A stretch of 58,651 bases of DNA from Escherichia albertii NBRC 107761 = DSM 17582 (lineage in GTDB: Bacteria > Pseudomonadota > Gammaproteobacteria > Enterobacterales > Enterobacteriaceae), in contig NZ_BBMY01000016.1 in assembly GCF_000759775.1 (NCBI RefSeq), positions 1 to 58,651 on the forward strand. The letters run 5' to 3'. A program made the translations under genes and the position numbers. Shown piece after piece: positions 22,313-32,876 of this stretch. The notes beneath the pieces are model-generated. The model was not told where the DNA came from and made no database searches. It was given only the letters and a program-made list of their open reading frames with translations. Each line of letters opens with the position of its first letter. Position 1 is the stretch's first letter.

Positions 22313-23995
22313 ATGAAGTCTGTACTGAAGAAAAGTGTTATAAGCACGTCAGTATCTTTAATACTGGCATCTGGTATGACCGCATTTGCCGCTCATGCAG
22401 CAGATGATGTAAAGCTGAAAGCAACCAAGACCAACGTTGCTTTCTCTGATTTTACACCGACAGAATACAGCACTAAAGGTAAGCCAAATATTATCGTATT
22501 GACCATGGATGATCTGGGCTATGGGCAACTGCCATTTGATAAAAGCTCTTTTGATCCTAAAACAATGGAAAACCGGGAAGTTGTCGATACCTACAAAATA
22601 GGTATTGATAAAGCCATTGAGGCCGCAAAAAAATCGACACCGACCCTGCTTTCGCTAATGGATGAAGGTGTACGATTTACCAACGGTTATGTCGCTCATG
22701 GAGTTTCTGGTCCTTCACGCGCAGCGATTATGACAGGACGTGCGCCTGCTCGTTTTGGCGTTTACTCAAATACTGATGCTCAGGATGGTATTCCTCTGAG
22801 TGAAACTTTTCTGCCGGAATTATTCCAGAATCATGGTTATTACACTGCGGCAGTGGGTAAATGGCACTTATCAAAAATCAATAATGTCCCGGTTCCTGAA
22901 GATAAACAAACACGGGATTATCATGACAACTTCACCACATTTTCAGCAGAAGAGTGGCAACCGCAAAATCGCGGCTTCGATTATTTTATGGGGTTCCATG
23001 CCGCGGGAACCGCTTACTATAACTCCCCTTCACTGTTTAAAAACCGTGAACGAATTCCCGCTAAAGGCTATATCAGCGATCAGTTAACGGATGAGGCTAT
23101 TGGTGTTGTCGATCGTGCCAAAACGCTCGACCAGCCGTTTATGCTTTATCTGGCTTATAATGCGCCGCATTTACCCAATGACAACCCTGCCCCCGATCAG
23201 TATCAGAAACAGTTTAATACCGGCAGCCAAACTGCGGATAACTACTATGCATCAGTTTATTCTGTTGATCAGGGCGTAAAACGTATTCTGGAACAGTTGA
23301 AAAAAAATGGTCAGTACGACAATACCATTATTCTCTTTACTTCCGATAACGGGGCGGTTATCGATGGCCCACTGCCGCTGAATGGCGCGCAAAAAGGCTA
23401 TAAGAGTCAGACCTATCCCGGAGGAACGCATACGCCGATGTTTATGTGGTGGAAAGGCAAACTCCAGCCGGGGACTTATGACAAGTTAATTTCCGCAATG
23501 GATTTTTACCCTACTGCTCTTGATGCTGCAGATATCTCCATTCCCAAAAATCTCAAACTTGATGGGGTTTCACTACTTCCCTGGTTGCAAAATAAAAAGC
23601 AAGGTGAACCACATAAGAACTTAACCTGGGTAACCTCTTATTCTCACTGGTTCGATGAAGAAAATATTCCTTTCTGGAATAACTACCACAAATTCGTCCG
23701 CCATGAATCAGATGAATACCCACATAACCCAAACACCGAAGATTTGAGCCAGTTCTCTTATACGGTAAGAAATAATGATTACTCTCTCGTATATACCGTA
23801 GAGAATAACCAGTTAGGTTTGTACAAACTCACCGATCTCCAGCAAAAAGATAATCTTGCAGCAGCCAATCCGCAAGTTGTTAAAGAGATGCAAGGCGTGG
23901 TGAGTGAGTTTATCAACAGCAGTAAACCGCCGCTTAGTCAGGTGAACCAGGAGAAATTTAATAATATTAAGAAAGCGCTAAGTGAAGCGAAATAA
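22313..23995 (+). CDS. ydeN: Probable periplasmic sulfatase YdeN
   Basis: A 560-residue arylsulfatase-family hydrolase. A signal peptide ends after AAHAA (residue 30). [12 protein letters not shown] (near residue 60) holds the metal-binding Asp pair. The sulfatase signature is S132-G-P-S-R, the serine type in which Ser is converted to formylglycine by an anaerobic maturase, matching ydeM just downstream. GKWHLS and TSDNGA complete the active site. The start at 22313 has a good AGAGGAA; the long upstream frame extension has none and would bury the signal peptide. The natural sulfated substrate is unknown. Confidence 0.92.
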   Translation: MKSVLKKSVISTSVSLILASGMTAFAAHAADDVKLKATKTNVAFSDFTPTEYSTKGKPNIIVLTMDDLGYGQLPFDKSSFDPKTMENREVVDTYKIGIDKAIEAAKKSTPTLLSLMDEGVRFTNGYVAHGVSGPSRAAIMTGRAPARFGVYSNTDAQDGIPLSETFLPELFQNHGYYTAAVGKWHLSKINNVPVPEDKQTRDYHDNFTTFSAEEWQPQNRGFDYFMGFHAAGTAYYNSPSLFKNRERIPAKGYISDQLTDEAIGVVDRAKTLDQPFMLYLAYNAPHLPNDNPAPDQYQKQFNTGSQTADNYYASVYSVDQGVKRILEQLKKNGQYDNTIILFTSDNGAVIDGPLPLNGAQKGYKSQTYPGGTHTPMFMWWKGKLQPGTYDKLISAMDFYPTALDAADISIPKNLKLDGVSLLPWLQNKKQGEPHKNLTWVTSYSHWFDEENIPFWNNYHKFVRHESDEYPHNPNTEDLSQFSYTVRNNDYSLVYTVENNQLGLYKLTDLQQKDNLAAANPQVVKEMQGVVSEFINSSKPPLSQVNQEKFNNIKKALSEAK

Positions 23996-24007
23996 CTAAA
24001 CCTTTAC

Positions 24008-24029
24008 GCGGCAGAGATCGCTCTGCCGC
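24008..24029 (+). terminator. Hairpin between ydeN and ydeM
   Basis: GCGGCAGAG-ATCG-CTCTGCCGC is a perfect 9-base-pair stem with a tetraloop, 12 bases after the ydeN stop. It lacks a T-run, so it may reduce rather than end transcription into ydeM. It ends only four bases before the upstream ydeM ATG and so argues for the second ATG. Confidence 0.6.
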
Positions 24030-24048
24030 CTTAATGAGTGAGATAGCA

Positions 24049-25209
24049 ATGCACGTAACAGCCAAGCCTTCCAGTTTTCAATGTAATCTCAAATGCGATT
24101 ACTGTTTTTATCTTGAAAAAGAAGCCCAGTTTTCACATGAAAAATGGATGGATGATCACACGCTGAAAGAATTTATTAAACAATACATCACAGCTTCAGG
24201 CGATCAGGTCTATTTCACCTGGCAAGGCGGTGAGCCCACTCTGGCTGGTCTGGATTTTTTCCAAAAAGTTATTCATTATCAGCAATGCTATGCTGGTACA
24301 AAGCGTATACATAATGCATTACAAACCAATGGAATATTATTGAATAATGACTGGTGCGCTTTTTTGAAAGCACATCAATTTTTAGTCGGTATCTCTATCG
24401 ATGGCCCAGAGGAACTTCATGATCGTTACAGACGAAGTAATTCTGGCAATGGCACATTTACGAAAGTCATGGCGGCTATTGAGCGTTTAAAAAGTTATCA
24501 GGTTGAATTCAACACATTAACTGTCATCAACAATATCAACGTTCATCACCCTCTTGACGTTTATAATTTCTTGAAATCCATCGGCAGCAAGCATATGCAG
24601 TTTATCGAGTTGCTGGAAACAGGAACGCCGAATATCGATTTCAGTGGTCGTGCCGAAAATATATTTCATATCGTTGATTTTTCTGTTCCCCCCACTGCCT
24701 ATGGCAAGTTTATGTCAGCTATTTTTATGGAATGGGTAAATAATGATGTTGGTAATATATTTATCCGCCAGTTTGAAAGTTTTGTTAGTCGATTCCTCGG
24801 GAATGGGCATACAAGCTGCATTTTTCAGGAGTCCTGCAAAGATAATCTGGTCGTAGAAAGCAATGGTGATATTTATGAATGCGACCATTTTGTCTATCCG
24901 CAATATAAAGTGGGTAACATTAACAACGCAGAACTCATTACGATGACCAGCACGAAGCTAACTGCGCAGAAAAAATTAATCTCGACAAGATGTCAACACT
25001 GTGTATACAAACCAATATGTAACGGTGGATGTCCAAAACATCGCATAACCAAAGTGAATAATGAGACGGTTTCATATTTTTGCGAAGGTTATAAAATTCT
25101 TTTTTCAACAATGGTGCCTTATTTGAATGCCATTGTAGAGTTAGCTAAAAACAAAGTGCCTCTTTATTATGTTATGGATGTAGCAAAGCAAATGCACGGT
25201 AATAAATAA
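24049..25209 (+). CDS. ydeM: YdeM, radical-SAM anaerobic sulfatase maturase
   Basis: A 386-residue iron-sulfur enzyme that would oxidise the active-site Ser of YdeN to formylglycine. The radical SAM motif is C12-N-L-K-C16-D-Y-C19, followed by [14 protein letters not shown]-terminal SPASM-type cysteines ([17 protein letters not shown]) bind the auxiliary clusters. The ATG at 24049 matches the K-12 start; the ATG at 24034 lies directly against the hairpin stem and has no ribosome site. The enzyme would act in the cytoplasm before YdeN export. The pair ydeN-ydeM is conserved. Confidence 0.9.
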   Translation: MHVTAKPSSFQCNLKCDYCFYLEKEAQFSHEKWMDDHTLKEFIKQYITASGDQVYFTWQGGEPTLAGLDFFQKVIHYQQCYAGTKRIHNALQTNGILLNNDWCAFLKAHQFLVGISIDGPEELHDRYRRSNSGNGTFTKVMAAIERLKSYQVEFNTLTVINNINVHHPLDVYNFLKSIGSKHMQFIELLETGTPNIDFSGRAENIFHIVDFSVPPTAYGKFMSAIFMEWVNNDVGNIFIRQFESFVSRFLGNGHTSCIFQESCKDNLVVESNGDIYECDHFVYPQYKVGNINNAELITMTSTKLTAQKKLISTRCQHCVYKPICNGGCPKHRITKVNNETVSYFCEGYKILFSTMVPYLNAIVELAKNKVPLYYVMDVAKQMHGNK

Positions 25210-25356
25210 CCTTATTTAGACTTTATCGCTTGGTGATAAATATCGCCAGGCATAATGACTCAACGTTATAGCAACATATTCAAACAGTTGGCTTTTGTAA
25301 TCCCCTCGCCTTGTCTCGATAATTTTTACATTTTTATTCTCAATAACAAAATAAGC

Positions 25357-25376
25357 TTAGGATTTTGTTATTTAAT
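25357..25376 (+). promoter_or_regulatory. GAD box upstream of gadB
   Basis: TTAGGATTTTGTTATTTAAT matches the GAD box bound by GadE in front of gadA and gadBC at nearly every position. It lies about 80 bases before the gadB ATG, the expected distance. This supports acid-inducible, GadE-dependent control as in K-12. Confidence 0.85.
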
Positions 25377-25455
25377 TACAAAGCCAATGCGCTTGCTTAC
25401 CTTATCGATAAATCCTACTTTTTTAATGAGATCCAATCATTTTAAGGAGTTTGAA

Positions 25456-26856
25456 ATGGATAAGAAGCAAGTAATGGATTTAAGATCAGAGCTGCTTGAC
25501 TCACGTTTTGGTACGAAATCTATTTCCACTATCGCGGAGTCTAAACGTTTTCCGCTGCATGAAATGCGAGAAGATGTCGCATTCCAAATTATCAATGATG
25601 AATTATATCTGGATGGTAATGCCCGACAGAACCTCGCTACATTTTGTCAGACCTGGGACGACGAAAATGTGCATAAATTGATGGATCTGTCGATTAATAA
25701 GAACTGGATCGATAAAGAAGAATATCCACAATCTGCCGCCATTGATCTGCGTTGTGTAAACATGGTTGCCGACCTGTGGCATGCGCCTGCGCCGAAAAAT
25801 GGTCAGGCCGTTGGCACCAACACCATTGGTTCTTCCGAAGCCTGTATGCTCGGCGGCATGGCGATGAAATGGCGTTGGCGCAAACGTATGGAAGCTGCGG
25901 GTAAACCAACGGATAAACCCAACCTGGTGTGCGGCCCGGTACAAATCTGCTGGCATAAATTCGCCCGCTACTGGGATGTGGAACTGCGCGAGATCCCTAT
26001 GCGTCCCGGTCAGTTATTTATGGATCCGAAACGCATGATTGAAGCCTGCGACGAAAACACCATCGGCGTGGTGCCGACCTTCGGCGTGACTTACACCGGT
26101 AATTATGAATTCCCGCAACCGCTGCATGATGCGCTGGATAAATTCCAGGCCGATACCGGTATTGATATCGACATGCATATCGACGCCGCCAGCGGAGGCT
26201 TCCTTGCGCCGTTTGTCGCCCCGGATATCGTCTGGGACTTCCGTCTGCCGCGTGTGAAATCCATCAGCGCTTCGGGCCATAAATTCGGCCTTGCCCCACT
26301 GGGCTGCGGCTGGGTTATCTGGCGTGACGAAGAGGCGCTGCCGAAAGAACTGGTGTTCAACGTTGACTATCTTGGCGGTCAGATAGGGACTTTCGCCATC
26401 AACTTCTCCCGCCCGGCGGGTCAGGTGATTGCCCAGTACTATGAATTTCTGCGCCTCGGCCGTGAAGGTTACACCAAAGTGCAGAATGCCTCTTATCAGG
26501 TTGCCACCTACCTGGCGGATGAAATAGCCAAACTGGGGCCGTATGAGTTCATCTGCACCGGTCGCCCGGATGAAGGTATTCCGGCGGTCTGCTTCAGGCT
26601 GAAAGACGGAGAAGATCCGGGGTATACCCTGTATGACCTTTCTGAACGTCTGCGCCTGCGCGGCTGGCAGGTTCCGGCCTTCGCCCTCAGCGGTGAAGCC
26701 TCTGACATCGTGGTGATGCGCATTATGTGTCGTCGTGGTTTCGAAATGGACTTTGCTGAGCTGTTGCTGGAAGACTACAAGGCTTCTCTGAAATACCTCA
26801 GCGATCACCCGAAACTGCAGGGTATTGCGCAACAGAACAGCTTTAAACATACCTGA
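25456..26856 (+). CDS. gadB: Glutamate decarboxylase GadB
   Basis: A 466-residue PLP enzyme that converts glutamate to GABA and uses up a cytoplasmic proton, the key step of acid resistance. The PLP lysine Lys276 is in SASGHKFG; the C-terminal His465 (FKHT), which closes the active site at neutral pH, is present. The N-terminal helix ([19 protein letters not shown]) that directs membrane binding at low pH is kept. The start at 25456 has AAGGAGT; the long upstream frame is the GAD-box promoter and not coding. gadC follows 158 bases later. Confidence 0.96.
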   Translation: MDKKQVMDLRSELLDSRFGTKSISTIAESKRFPLHEMREDVAFQIINDELYLDGNARQNLATFCQTWDDENVHKLMDLSINKNWIDKEEYPQSAAIDLRCVNMVADLWHAPAPKNGQAVGTNTIGSSEACMLGGMAMKWRWRKRMEAAGKPTDKPNLVCGPVQICWHKFARYWDVELREIPMRPGQLFMDPKRMIEACDENTIGVVPTFGVTYTGNYEFPQPLHDALDKFQADTGIDIDMHIDAASGGFLAPFVAPDIVWDFRLPRVKSISASGHKFGLAPLGCGWVIWRDEEALPKELVFNVDYLGGQIGTFAINFSRPAGQVIAQYYEFLRLGREGYTKVQNASYQVATYLADEIAKLGPYEFICTGRPDEGIPAVCFRLKDGEDPGYTLYDLSERLRLRGWQVPAFALSGEASDIVVMRIMCRRGFEMDFAELLLEDYKASLKYLSDHPKLQGIAQQNSFKHT

Positions 26857-26877
26857 TAACGTTTAAACAGTAACGGC

Positions 26878-26905
26878 GCCCCGGGCCGACATCTTGTCCC
26901 GGGGC
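26878..26905 (+). terminator. GC-rich hairpin between gadB and gadC
   Basis: GCCCCGGG and CCCGGGGC pair around a 12-base loop. There is no T-run, so read-through into gadC is expected; it may protect the 3' end of a processed gadB transcript and set the gadB to gadC ratio. Confidence 0.55.
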
Positions 26906-27014
26906 AAACTCCAAAGTCTGTTCACTGGCATTAGCAATGAAAAATATTGCGCTGAATACGCTTCAGAACAAGACAGGTGCGGTTCCGACAGGAGTTCCGT
27001 TTTAAGGGGATAAT

Positions 27015-28550
27015 ATGGCTACATCAGTACAGACAGGTAAAGCAAAGCAGCTAACATTACTCGGCTTCTTCGCCATTACGGCATCGATGGTCATGGCTGT
27101 TTATGAATACCCAACTTTCGCAACATCCGGCTTTTCACTGGTCTTCTTTCTGTTGTTAGGCGGGATTTTGTGGTTTATTCCGGTCGGCCTTTGCGCGGCG
27201 GAAATGGCCACCGTGGAAGGCTGGGAAGAAGGCGGCGTATTCGCATGGGTATCAAATACTCTGGGGTTAAAATGGGGCTTTGCGGCCATTTCATTTGGCT
27301 ACCTACAAATCGCCATCGGCTTCATTCCAATGCTCTATTTTGTGTTAGGGGCGCTCTCCTATATCCTGAAATGGCCAGCGCTAAATGACGATCCCATCAC
27401 CAAAACTATTGCGGCACTCATTATTTTGTGGGCGCTGGCATTCACGCAGTTTGGTGGTACGAAATATACCGCGCGAATCGCCAAAGTTGGCTTCTTCTCC
27501 GGGATCCTGCTACCAGCATTTATTTTGATTGCATTAGCGGCGATTTATCTGCACTCCGGTGCGTCGGTTGCTATCGAAATGGATGCGAAAACCTTCTTCC
27601 CTGATTTCTCTAAAGTTGGCACGTTAGTGGTGTTCGTTGCCTTTATTCTCAGTTACATGGGGGTCGAAGCATCCGCGACACACGTCAATGAAATGAGTAA
27701 CCCTGGGCGCGATTACCCGTTAGCGATGCTGCTATTGATGGTGGCGGCAATCTGCTTAAGTTCAGTAGGCGGTTTGTCCATTGCGATGGTCATTCCTGGA
27801 AATGAAATCAACCTCTCCGCCGGGGTAATGCAAACCTTCACAGTTCTGATATCTCATGTAGCACCAGGAGTTGAGTGGACGGTTCGCGTCATATCAGCAC
27901 TACTGCTGTTGGGCGTTCTGGCGGAAATCGCTTCCTGGATTGTTGGCCCTTCTCGCGGTATGTACGTCACCGCACAGAAAAACCTGCTGCCAGCCAACTT
28001 CGCCAAAATGAACAAAAATGGCGTGCCGGTAACACTGGTTATTTCTCAACTGGTGATTACCTCTATTGCGTTGATTATCCTCACCAATACCGGTGGTGGT
28101 AATAACATGTCCTTCCTGATTGCGCTGGCGCTTACCGTCGTGATTTATCTGTGCGCTTATTTCATGCTGTTTATTGGCTACATTGTGTTAGTCATTAAAC
28201 ATCCTGATTTAAAACGCACATTTAATATCCCGGGCGGTAAAGGCGTCAAACTGGTGGTAGCCATTGCTGGTCTGTTGACCTCAATTATGGCGTTTATCGT
28301 CTCGTTCCTGCCGCCGGATAATATCCAGGGTGACTCGACTGATATGTATGTCGAATTACTGGTGGTGAGTTTCCTGGTGGTACTTTCCCTGCCGTTTATT
28401 CTCTATGCCATCCACGATCGTAGAGGTAAAGCGAATACCGGTGTGACACTGGAGCCAATTAACAGCCAGAATGCGCCAAAAGGACATTTCTTTCTGCATC
28501 CCCGCGCACGTTCGCCCCACTATATTGTGATGGACGATAAGAAACACTAA
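27015..28550 (+). CDS. gadC: Glutamate/GABA antiporter GadC
   Basis: A 511-residue inner-membrane antiporter of the APC family with twelve hydrophobic segments. It exchanges external glutamate for the GABA made by GadB and so completes acid resistance system 2. The C-terminal soluble plug that blocks the channel at neutral pH is present (residues about 470-511, [19 protein letters not shown]). A TTAAGGGGA site precedes the ATG. A strong terminator follows at 28574. Confidence 0.96.
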   Translation: MATSVQTGKAKQLTLLGFFAITASMVMAVYEYPTFATSGFSLVFFLLLGGILWFIPVGLCAAEMATVEGWEEGGVFAWVSNTLGLKWGFAAISFGYLQIAIGFIPMLYFVLGALSYILKWPALNDDPITKTIAALIILWALAFTQFGGTKYTARIAKVGFFSGILLPAFILIALAAIYLHSGASVAIEMDAKTFFPDFSKVGTLVVFVAFILSYMGVEASATHVNEMSNPGRDYPLAMLLLMVAAICLSSVGGLSIAMVIPGNEINLSAGVMQTFTVLISHVAPGVEWTVRVISALLLLGVLAEIASWIVGPSRGMYVTAQKNLLPANFAKMNKNGVPVTLVISQLVITSIALIILTNTGGGNNMSFLIALALTVVIYLCAYFMLFIGYIVLVIKHPDLKRTFNIPGGKGVKLVVAIAGLLTSIMAFIVSFLPPDNIQGDSTDMYVELLVVSFLVVLSLPFILYAIHDRRGKANTGVTLEPINSQNAPKGHFFLHPRARSPHYIVMDDKKH

Positions 28551-28573
28551 TCATGTCTGAGCAGTAATAAGAT

Positions 28574-28603
28574 AAGGGAGCGATAATTAATCGCTCCCTT
28601 TTT
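28574..28603 (+). terminator. Rho-independent terminator of gadBC
   Basis: AAGGGAGCGA-TAATTAA-TCGCTCCCTT followed by TTT: a 10-base-pair stem with a T-run, 24 bases after the gadC stop. Confidence 0.92.
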
Positions 28604-28681
28604 CGTACCTGTTGTCGTATTGACTTGCCCCAGATAAGTACGAGAATGAGCAACACATCTGTTTACCGGAAACCAGCATAT

Positions 28682-30001
28682 ATGGATATCTGCTCCCGAA
28701 ATGTGAAATTAGCGCTTAAAAAACCATCTGCACTCGTTGCACTGGCGCTTTTACTGTCTAGTTGTAAGAGCACTCCACCAACTTCAATGGTTACGCCACC
28801 CGCAACATCAAAGCCACCAGCGACAGCACAACAATCGTCGCAACCCATGCGCGGCATCTGGCTGGCGACGGTGTCCCGTCTCGACTGGCCTCCGGTTTCT
28901 TCTGTTAATATCAGTAACTCCACCAGCCGCATCCGTGTACAACAACAAGCGATGATCGATAAACTCGACCACTTGCAACGTCTCGGTATTAATACGGTTT
29001 TTTTCCAGGTAAAACCTGATGGCACTGCCCTTTGGCCATCAAAAATATTGCCGTGGTCCGATTTTATGACCGGAAAGATTGGAGAGGATCCGGGGTACGA
29101 TCCGCTGCAATTTATGCTCGACGAAGCCCACAAGCGCGGGATGAAAGTACATGCCTGGTTTAACCCCTACCGTGTATCGGTCAATACTAAACCAGGTACG
29201 ATCAGAGAATTAAATAGTACTCTGACGCAACAACCAGCCAGCGTCTATGTGCAACATCGTGACTGGATCAGAACTGCTGGCGACCGTTTTGTCCTCGACC
29301 CGGGTATCCCTGAAGTTCAGGACTGGATCACCAATATTGTTGCGGAAGTCGTTTCTCGTTACCCGATAGATGGCGTGCAATTCGACGACTATTTCTACAC
29401 AGAATCACCGGGTTCGCTGCTTAACGATAACGAGACATACCGTAAATACGGAAGAGCCTTCGCCTCGAAGGCAGACTGGAGGCGCAACAATACCCAGCAA
29501 TTAATCGCCAAAGTATCGCGCACCATTAAAAGCCTGAAACCGGAAGTCGAATTTGGCGTAAGCCCGGCGGGCGTTTGGCGTAATCGTTCACACGATCCGC
29601 GCGGTTCCGATACCCGAGGTGCAGCAGCCTATGATGAGTCCTATGCGGATACCCGCCGTTGGGTCGAACAGGGATTGCTGGATTATATTGCGCCGCAAAT
29701 TTACTGGCCTTTCTCGCGGAGCGCCGCGCGTTATGACGTACTGGCAAAATGGTGGGCAGATGTGGTCAAACCGACCAAAACCAGGCTCTATATTGGTATC
29801 GCCTTCTATAAAGTTGGAGAACCTTCAAAAATGGAACCTGACTGGATGGTTAACGGCGGCGTGCCCGAACTGAAAAAGCAGCTCGATCTTAACGACGCGG
29901 TGCCAGAAATTAGCGGCACAATCTTGTTCCGCGAAGACTATCTGAATAAACCACAAACCCAGCAAGCCGTTAGTTACCTGCAAAGCCGCTGGGGAAGTTA
30001 A
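28682..30001 (+). CDS. digH: DigH (YddW), outer-membrane lipoprotein glycosyl hydrolase
   Basis: A 439-residue lipoprotein. The N-terminus is basic, then hydrophobic and ends in a lipobox (LLLSSC, Cys near residue 28) with lysine at +2 after the cysteine. The GH10-like (DUF187) domain begins at MRGIWLATVSRLDWPP and contains AWFNPYRV, VQFDDYFYTESPG and DYIAPQIYWPF. DigH is reported to cut denuded glycan strands of peptidoglycan. The ATG at 28682 is chosen because it starts the signal peptide; the longer frame from 28625 has no ribosome site. It stands alone between two terminators. Confidence 0.9.
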   Translation: MDICSRNVKLALKKPSALVALALLLSSCKSTPPTSMVTPPATSKPPATAQQSSQPMRGIWLATVSRLDWPPVSSVNISNSTSRIRVQQQAMIDKLDHLQRLGINTVFFQVKPDGTALWPSKILPWSDFMTGKIGEDPGYDPLQFMLDEAHKRGMKVHAWFNPYRVSVNTKPGTIRELNSTLTQQPASVYVQHRDWIRTAGDRFVLDPGIPEVQDWITNIVAEVVSRYPIDGVQFDDYFYTESPGSLLNDNETYRKYGRAFASKADWRRNNTQQLIAKVSRTIKSLKPEVEFGVSPAGVWRNRSHDPRGSDTRGAAAYDESYADTRRWVEQGLLDYIAPQIYWPFSRSAARYDVLAKWWADVVKPTKTRLYIGIAFYKVGEPSKMEPDWMVNGGVPELKKQLDLNDAVPEISGTILFREDYLNKPQTQQAVSYLQSRWGS

Positions 30002-30348
30002 CTCCGCCTTTTATCCTTTGAGCCATCGCCGGTGACTTAATCACCGGCTTCTCACCCAGCGAAAATTTTCCACTGATAATTCCCCCTCCTGTAAACATCA
30101 AACGACCATAACCCCTGATAAAAACGCATTAATATGAAAAACAAGGCGATATTTGCTACCACCAAAAAATAATTATGATGGGCTATACTCTTCAGAACAA
30201 CAGTAGCGTAGATTAAAACCGTCTAACTCGTTTATTTCTTTTCATTATCGCTTCATATTCAGGAGAATATGATGTAGTAAGCCTGTCCATGTGTTGCGTT
30301 TCGTTTTTCGATTCCGTCTACTTTTCCAGTCGTATAAGGGGCTGAATT
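30002..30348 (+). terminator. digH terminator and dosC upstream region
   Basis: GCCGGTGA-CTTAA-TCACCGGC (30028-30048) is a good stem 26 bases after the digH stop, followed only by TT, so a weak or stabilising terminator. The remaining 300 bases up to dosC are AT-rich and must contain its promoter; dosCP is RpoS-dependent in K-12. No ORF is supported. The dosC start is preceded by ATAAGGGG. Confidence 0.6.
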
Positions 30349-31416
30349 ATGGAGATGTACTTTAAAAGAATGAAGGATGAGTGGACCGGGCTTGTCGAAC
30401 AAGCGGATCCTCTCATTCGCGCCAAAGCCGCTGAAATTGCCGTTACGCACGCGCATTACTTAAGCATTGAGTTTTATCGTATTGTCCGTATTGACCCCCA
30501 TGCAGAAGAGTTTCTGAGCAACGAACAGGTTGAAAAGCAACTTAAGAATGCAATGGAACACAGGATCATTAATGTGCTTTCTACTCAAGTTGATGATGTT
30601 GAACGACTTATACAAATCCAGCACACCGTCGCTGAAGTACATGCTCGTATTGGCATTCCGGTCGAAATTGTCGAAATGGGCTTTCGGGTATTAAAAAAAA
30701 TTCTCTACCCGGTGATCTTCTCCTCTGATTATTCACCTGCAGAAAAACTTCAGGTCTACCATTTTTCGATCAACAGTATTGATATAGCCATGGAAGTGAT
30801 GACTCGTGCATTTACCTTTAGCGACAGTAGTGCAGCAAAAGAAGATGAGAATTATCGCATCTTCTCATTACTGGAAAACGCCGAAGAAGAAAAAGAACGA
30901 CAAATGGCCTCACTACTTTCATGGGAAATAGAAATTATCTACAAAGTTCTGCTGAATTCTGATTTAGGCGGTAGTTTACCGTTAAGTCAGGCCGATTTCG
31001 GTTTATGGTTTAACCACAAGGGCCGCCATTATTTTAGCGGTATTGCTGAAGTGGGTCATATCTCTCGTCTGGTGCAAGACTTTGATGGTATTTTTCAGCA
31101 AACCATGCGTAACAGTAAAAACCTTAGCAACAAAAGCTTGCGGGTAAAGTTTCTATTACAGATAAGAAATTCTGTTTCGCAAATTATCACCTTACTGCGC
31201 GAACTGTTCGAAGAGGTATCGCGCCACGAAGTTGGTATGGATGTGTTAACAAAATTGCTTAACCGTAGATTCCTGCCGACAATCTTCAAACGGGAAATCG
31301 CCCATGCCAACCGGAGCGGTACACCTTTGTCCGTGCTAATCATTGACGTCGATAAATTCAAAGAGATTAATGACACATGGGGACATAACACTGGCGATGA
31401 TATTAAGCCTGGAGAG
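30349..31416 (+). pseudogene. dosC: dosC (globin-coupled diguanylate cyclase), GGDEF domain truncated
   Basis: DosC is about 460 residues: a heme globin sensor, a linker and a GGDEF domain that makes c-di-GMP when oxygen is bound. Here residues 1-352 follow the family, with the globin (residues 10-150, heme His98 in IQIQHTVAEVHARIG) and the first half of GGDEF (LIIDVDKFKEINDTWGHNTGDD) kept. After GDDI the frame changes to four foreign residues and stops. The RYGGDEF active-site loop is gone, so no cyclase activity is possible. The lesion is a deletion that joins dosC directly to the distal part of dosP at about 31395-31403. Confidence 0.9.
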
Positions 31417-32431
31417 TGAAGTCAGCAACATTACGCTGATCGCCGATGAATTACGTAACATCATCAATAAACCCATTGTGATTGACGATAAGCTTTTTCC
31501 ACTGACGTTAAGCATTGGCATCAGTTACGACATCGGTAAAAACCGCGACTACCTGCTTTCGACTGCCCATAATGCGATGGATTTTATTCGTAAAAGCGGT
31601 GGTAACGGCTGGCAATTCTTTAGCCCTGCGATGAATGAAATGGTGAAAGAACGGCTAATTCTGGGCGCGGCGCTGAAAGAAGCGATTAGCAACAACCAAT
31701 TGAAACTGGTATATCAGCCGCAGATCTTTGCGGAGACCGGCGAACTGTACGGAATTGAAGCCCTCGCTCGCTGGTATGACCCGCAGCATGGTCATGTTCC
31801 CCCTTAACGGTTTATTCCTCTGGCAGAAGAAATTGGTGAAATCGAAAACATTGGCAACTGGGTCATCACTGAAGCTTGCCGCCAGCTGGCAGAGTGGCGT
31901 AGCCAGAATATCCATATTCCGGCGCTATCTGTAAATCTGTCAGCGCTGCATTTTCGCGATAATCAGCTACCCAATCAGGTCTCAGATGCGATGAAAGCCT
32001 GGGCGATTGATGGCCACCAGCTCACGGTGGAAATCACAGAAAGCATGATGATGGAACATGATACGGAGATCTTCAGACGTATTCAGATCCTGCGCGATAT
32101 GGGAGTGGGTTTATCTGTCGATGATTTTGGTACCGGGTTTTCCGGCCTGTCTCGCTTAGTCAGTCTGCCAGTGACCGAAATCAAAATCGATAAAAGCTTT
32201 GTCGATCGCTGTCTGACGGAAAAACGCATTCGCGCGTTGCTGGAGGCCATTACAAGCATAGGGCAAAGTCTGAACTTAACGGCGGTAGCGGAAGGCGTGG
32301 AAACGAAAGAACAATTTGAGATGCTACGCAAGATTAACTGCCGCGTTATTCAGGGTTACTTCTTCTCACGCCCTTTACCTGCTGAAGAAATCCCAGCCTG
32401 GATTAGTCGCGCCTTGCCACTAAAAATTTGA
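31403..32431 (+). pseudogene. dosP: dosP (oxygen-sensing c-di-GMP phosphodiesterase) 3' fragment with nonsense mutation
   Basis: Only the last ~342 of about 799 residues remain: the end of the degenerate GGDEF domain (SLESEVSNITLIADELRNII) and the EAL domain (YGIEALARW, VEITESMMMEHD, DDFGTGFSGLS, KIDKSFV, AEGVET). The heme PAS domain is missing. In addition the codon after HVPP is TAA (31805-31807), where an uninterrupted frame would continue as RFIPLAEEIGEIE, so the EAL domain itself is broken by a point mutation, probably TCA to TAA. The reading phase differs from the dosC part upstream. A fragment starting at ATG 31991 would lack the N-terminal half of EAL. Confidence 0.9.
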
Positions 32432-32784
32432 ATAATGCCGTCAAAAGTAGCGGCATCAATGCCCGGCACCGCAACGTCACTCTTCAATGCGATTTTGGTT
32501 ATCGCAAAACCAGCATCAACCTTATCCAGCGAAACATCGGCAGTGGTATCAATTGACGTTGGTGTAAACCCGGCCTCTCCCAACATCAACGAAAGCGCCA
32601 TTGAGAAACATGCCGCGTGGGCCGCACCAATCAGCTCTTCCGGGTTAGTTCCTTTTGCGCCTTCAAAACGAGTATTAAAACCATAGGGCTGTTGGTTCAG
32701 CACGCCACTTTCGGTGGAGACAGTCCCTTTACCGTGTTTGATGTCACCTTCCCAATGTGCCTGACCTTTCTTATGGATTGTCAT
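32356..32784 (-). CDS. osmC: OsmC peroxiredoxin with foreign C-terminus (chimeric, probably inactive)
   Basis: OsmC is a 143-residue dimeric organic hydroperoxide reductase that uses Cys59 and Cys125. Residues 1-119 match well (Cys59 in AAHAACFSMAL). After GIIQ the frame runs through the deletion joint at about 32432 into the antisense of dosP and adds 23 unrelated residues (IFSGKARLIQAG and on), stopping at 32356. The true last 24 residues, including KAGCPVSQ with Cys125, are lost. A protein of near-normal length (142) could be made, but without the second redox cysteine and the last strand/helix. In K-12 the ddpXABCDF operon lies between osmC and dosP; it is missing here. Confidence 0.87.
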   Translation of the reverse strand: MTIHKKGQAHWEGDIKHGKGTVSTESGVLNQQPYGFNTRFEGAKGTNPEELIGAAHAACFSMALSLMLGEAGFTPTSIDTTADVSLDKVDAGFAITKIALKSDVAVPGIDAATFDGIIQIFSGKARLIQAGISSAGKGREKK

Positions 32785-32876
32785 TATTGCTCTCCTGTCG
32801 GCTTAAAAAGGAAATTATAGACCATCAGAGATACAGCAAGTGGATAAGCGGGATATTCCGAATAAAGTACAAAACC

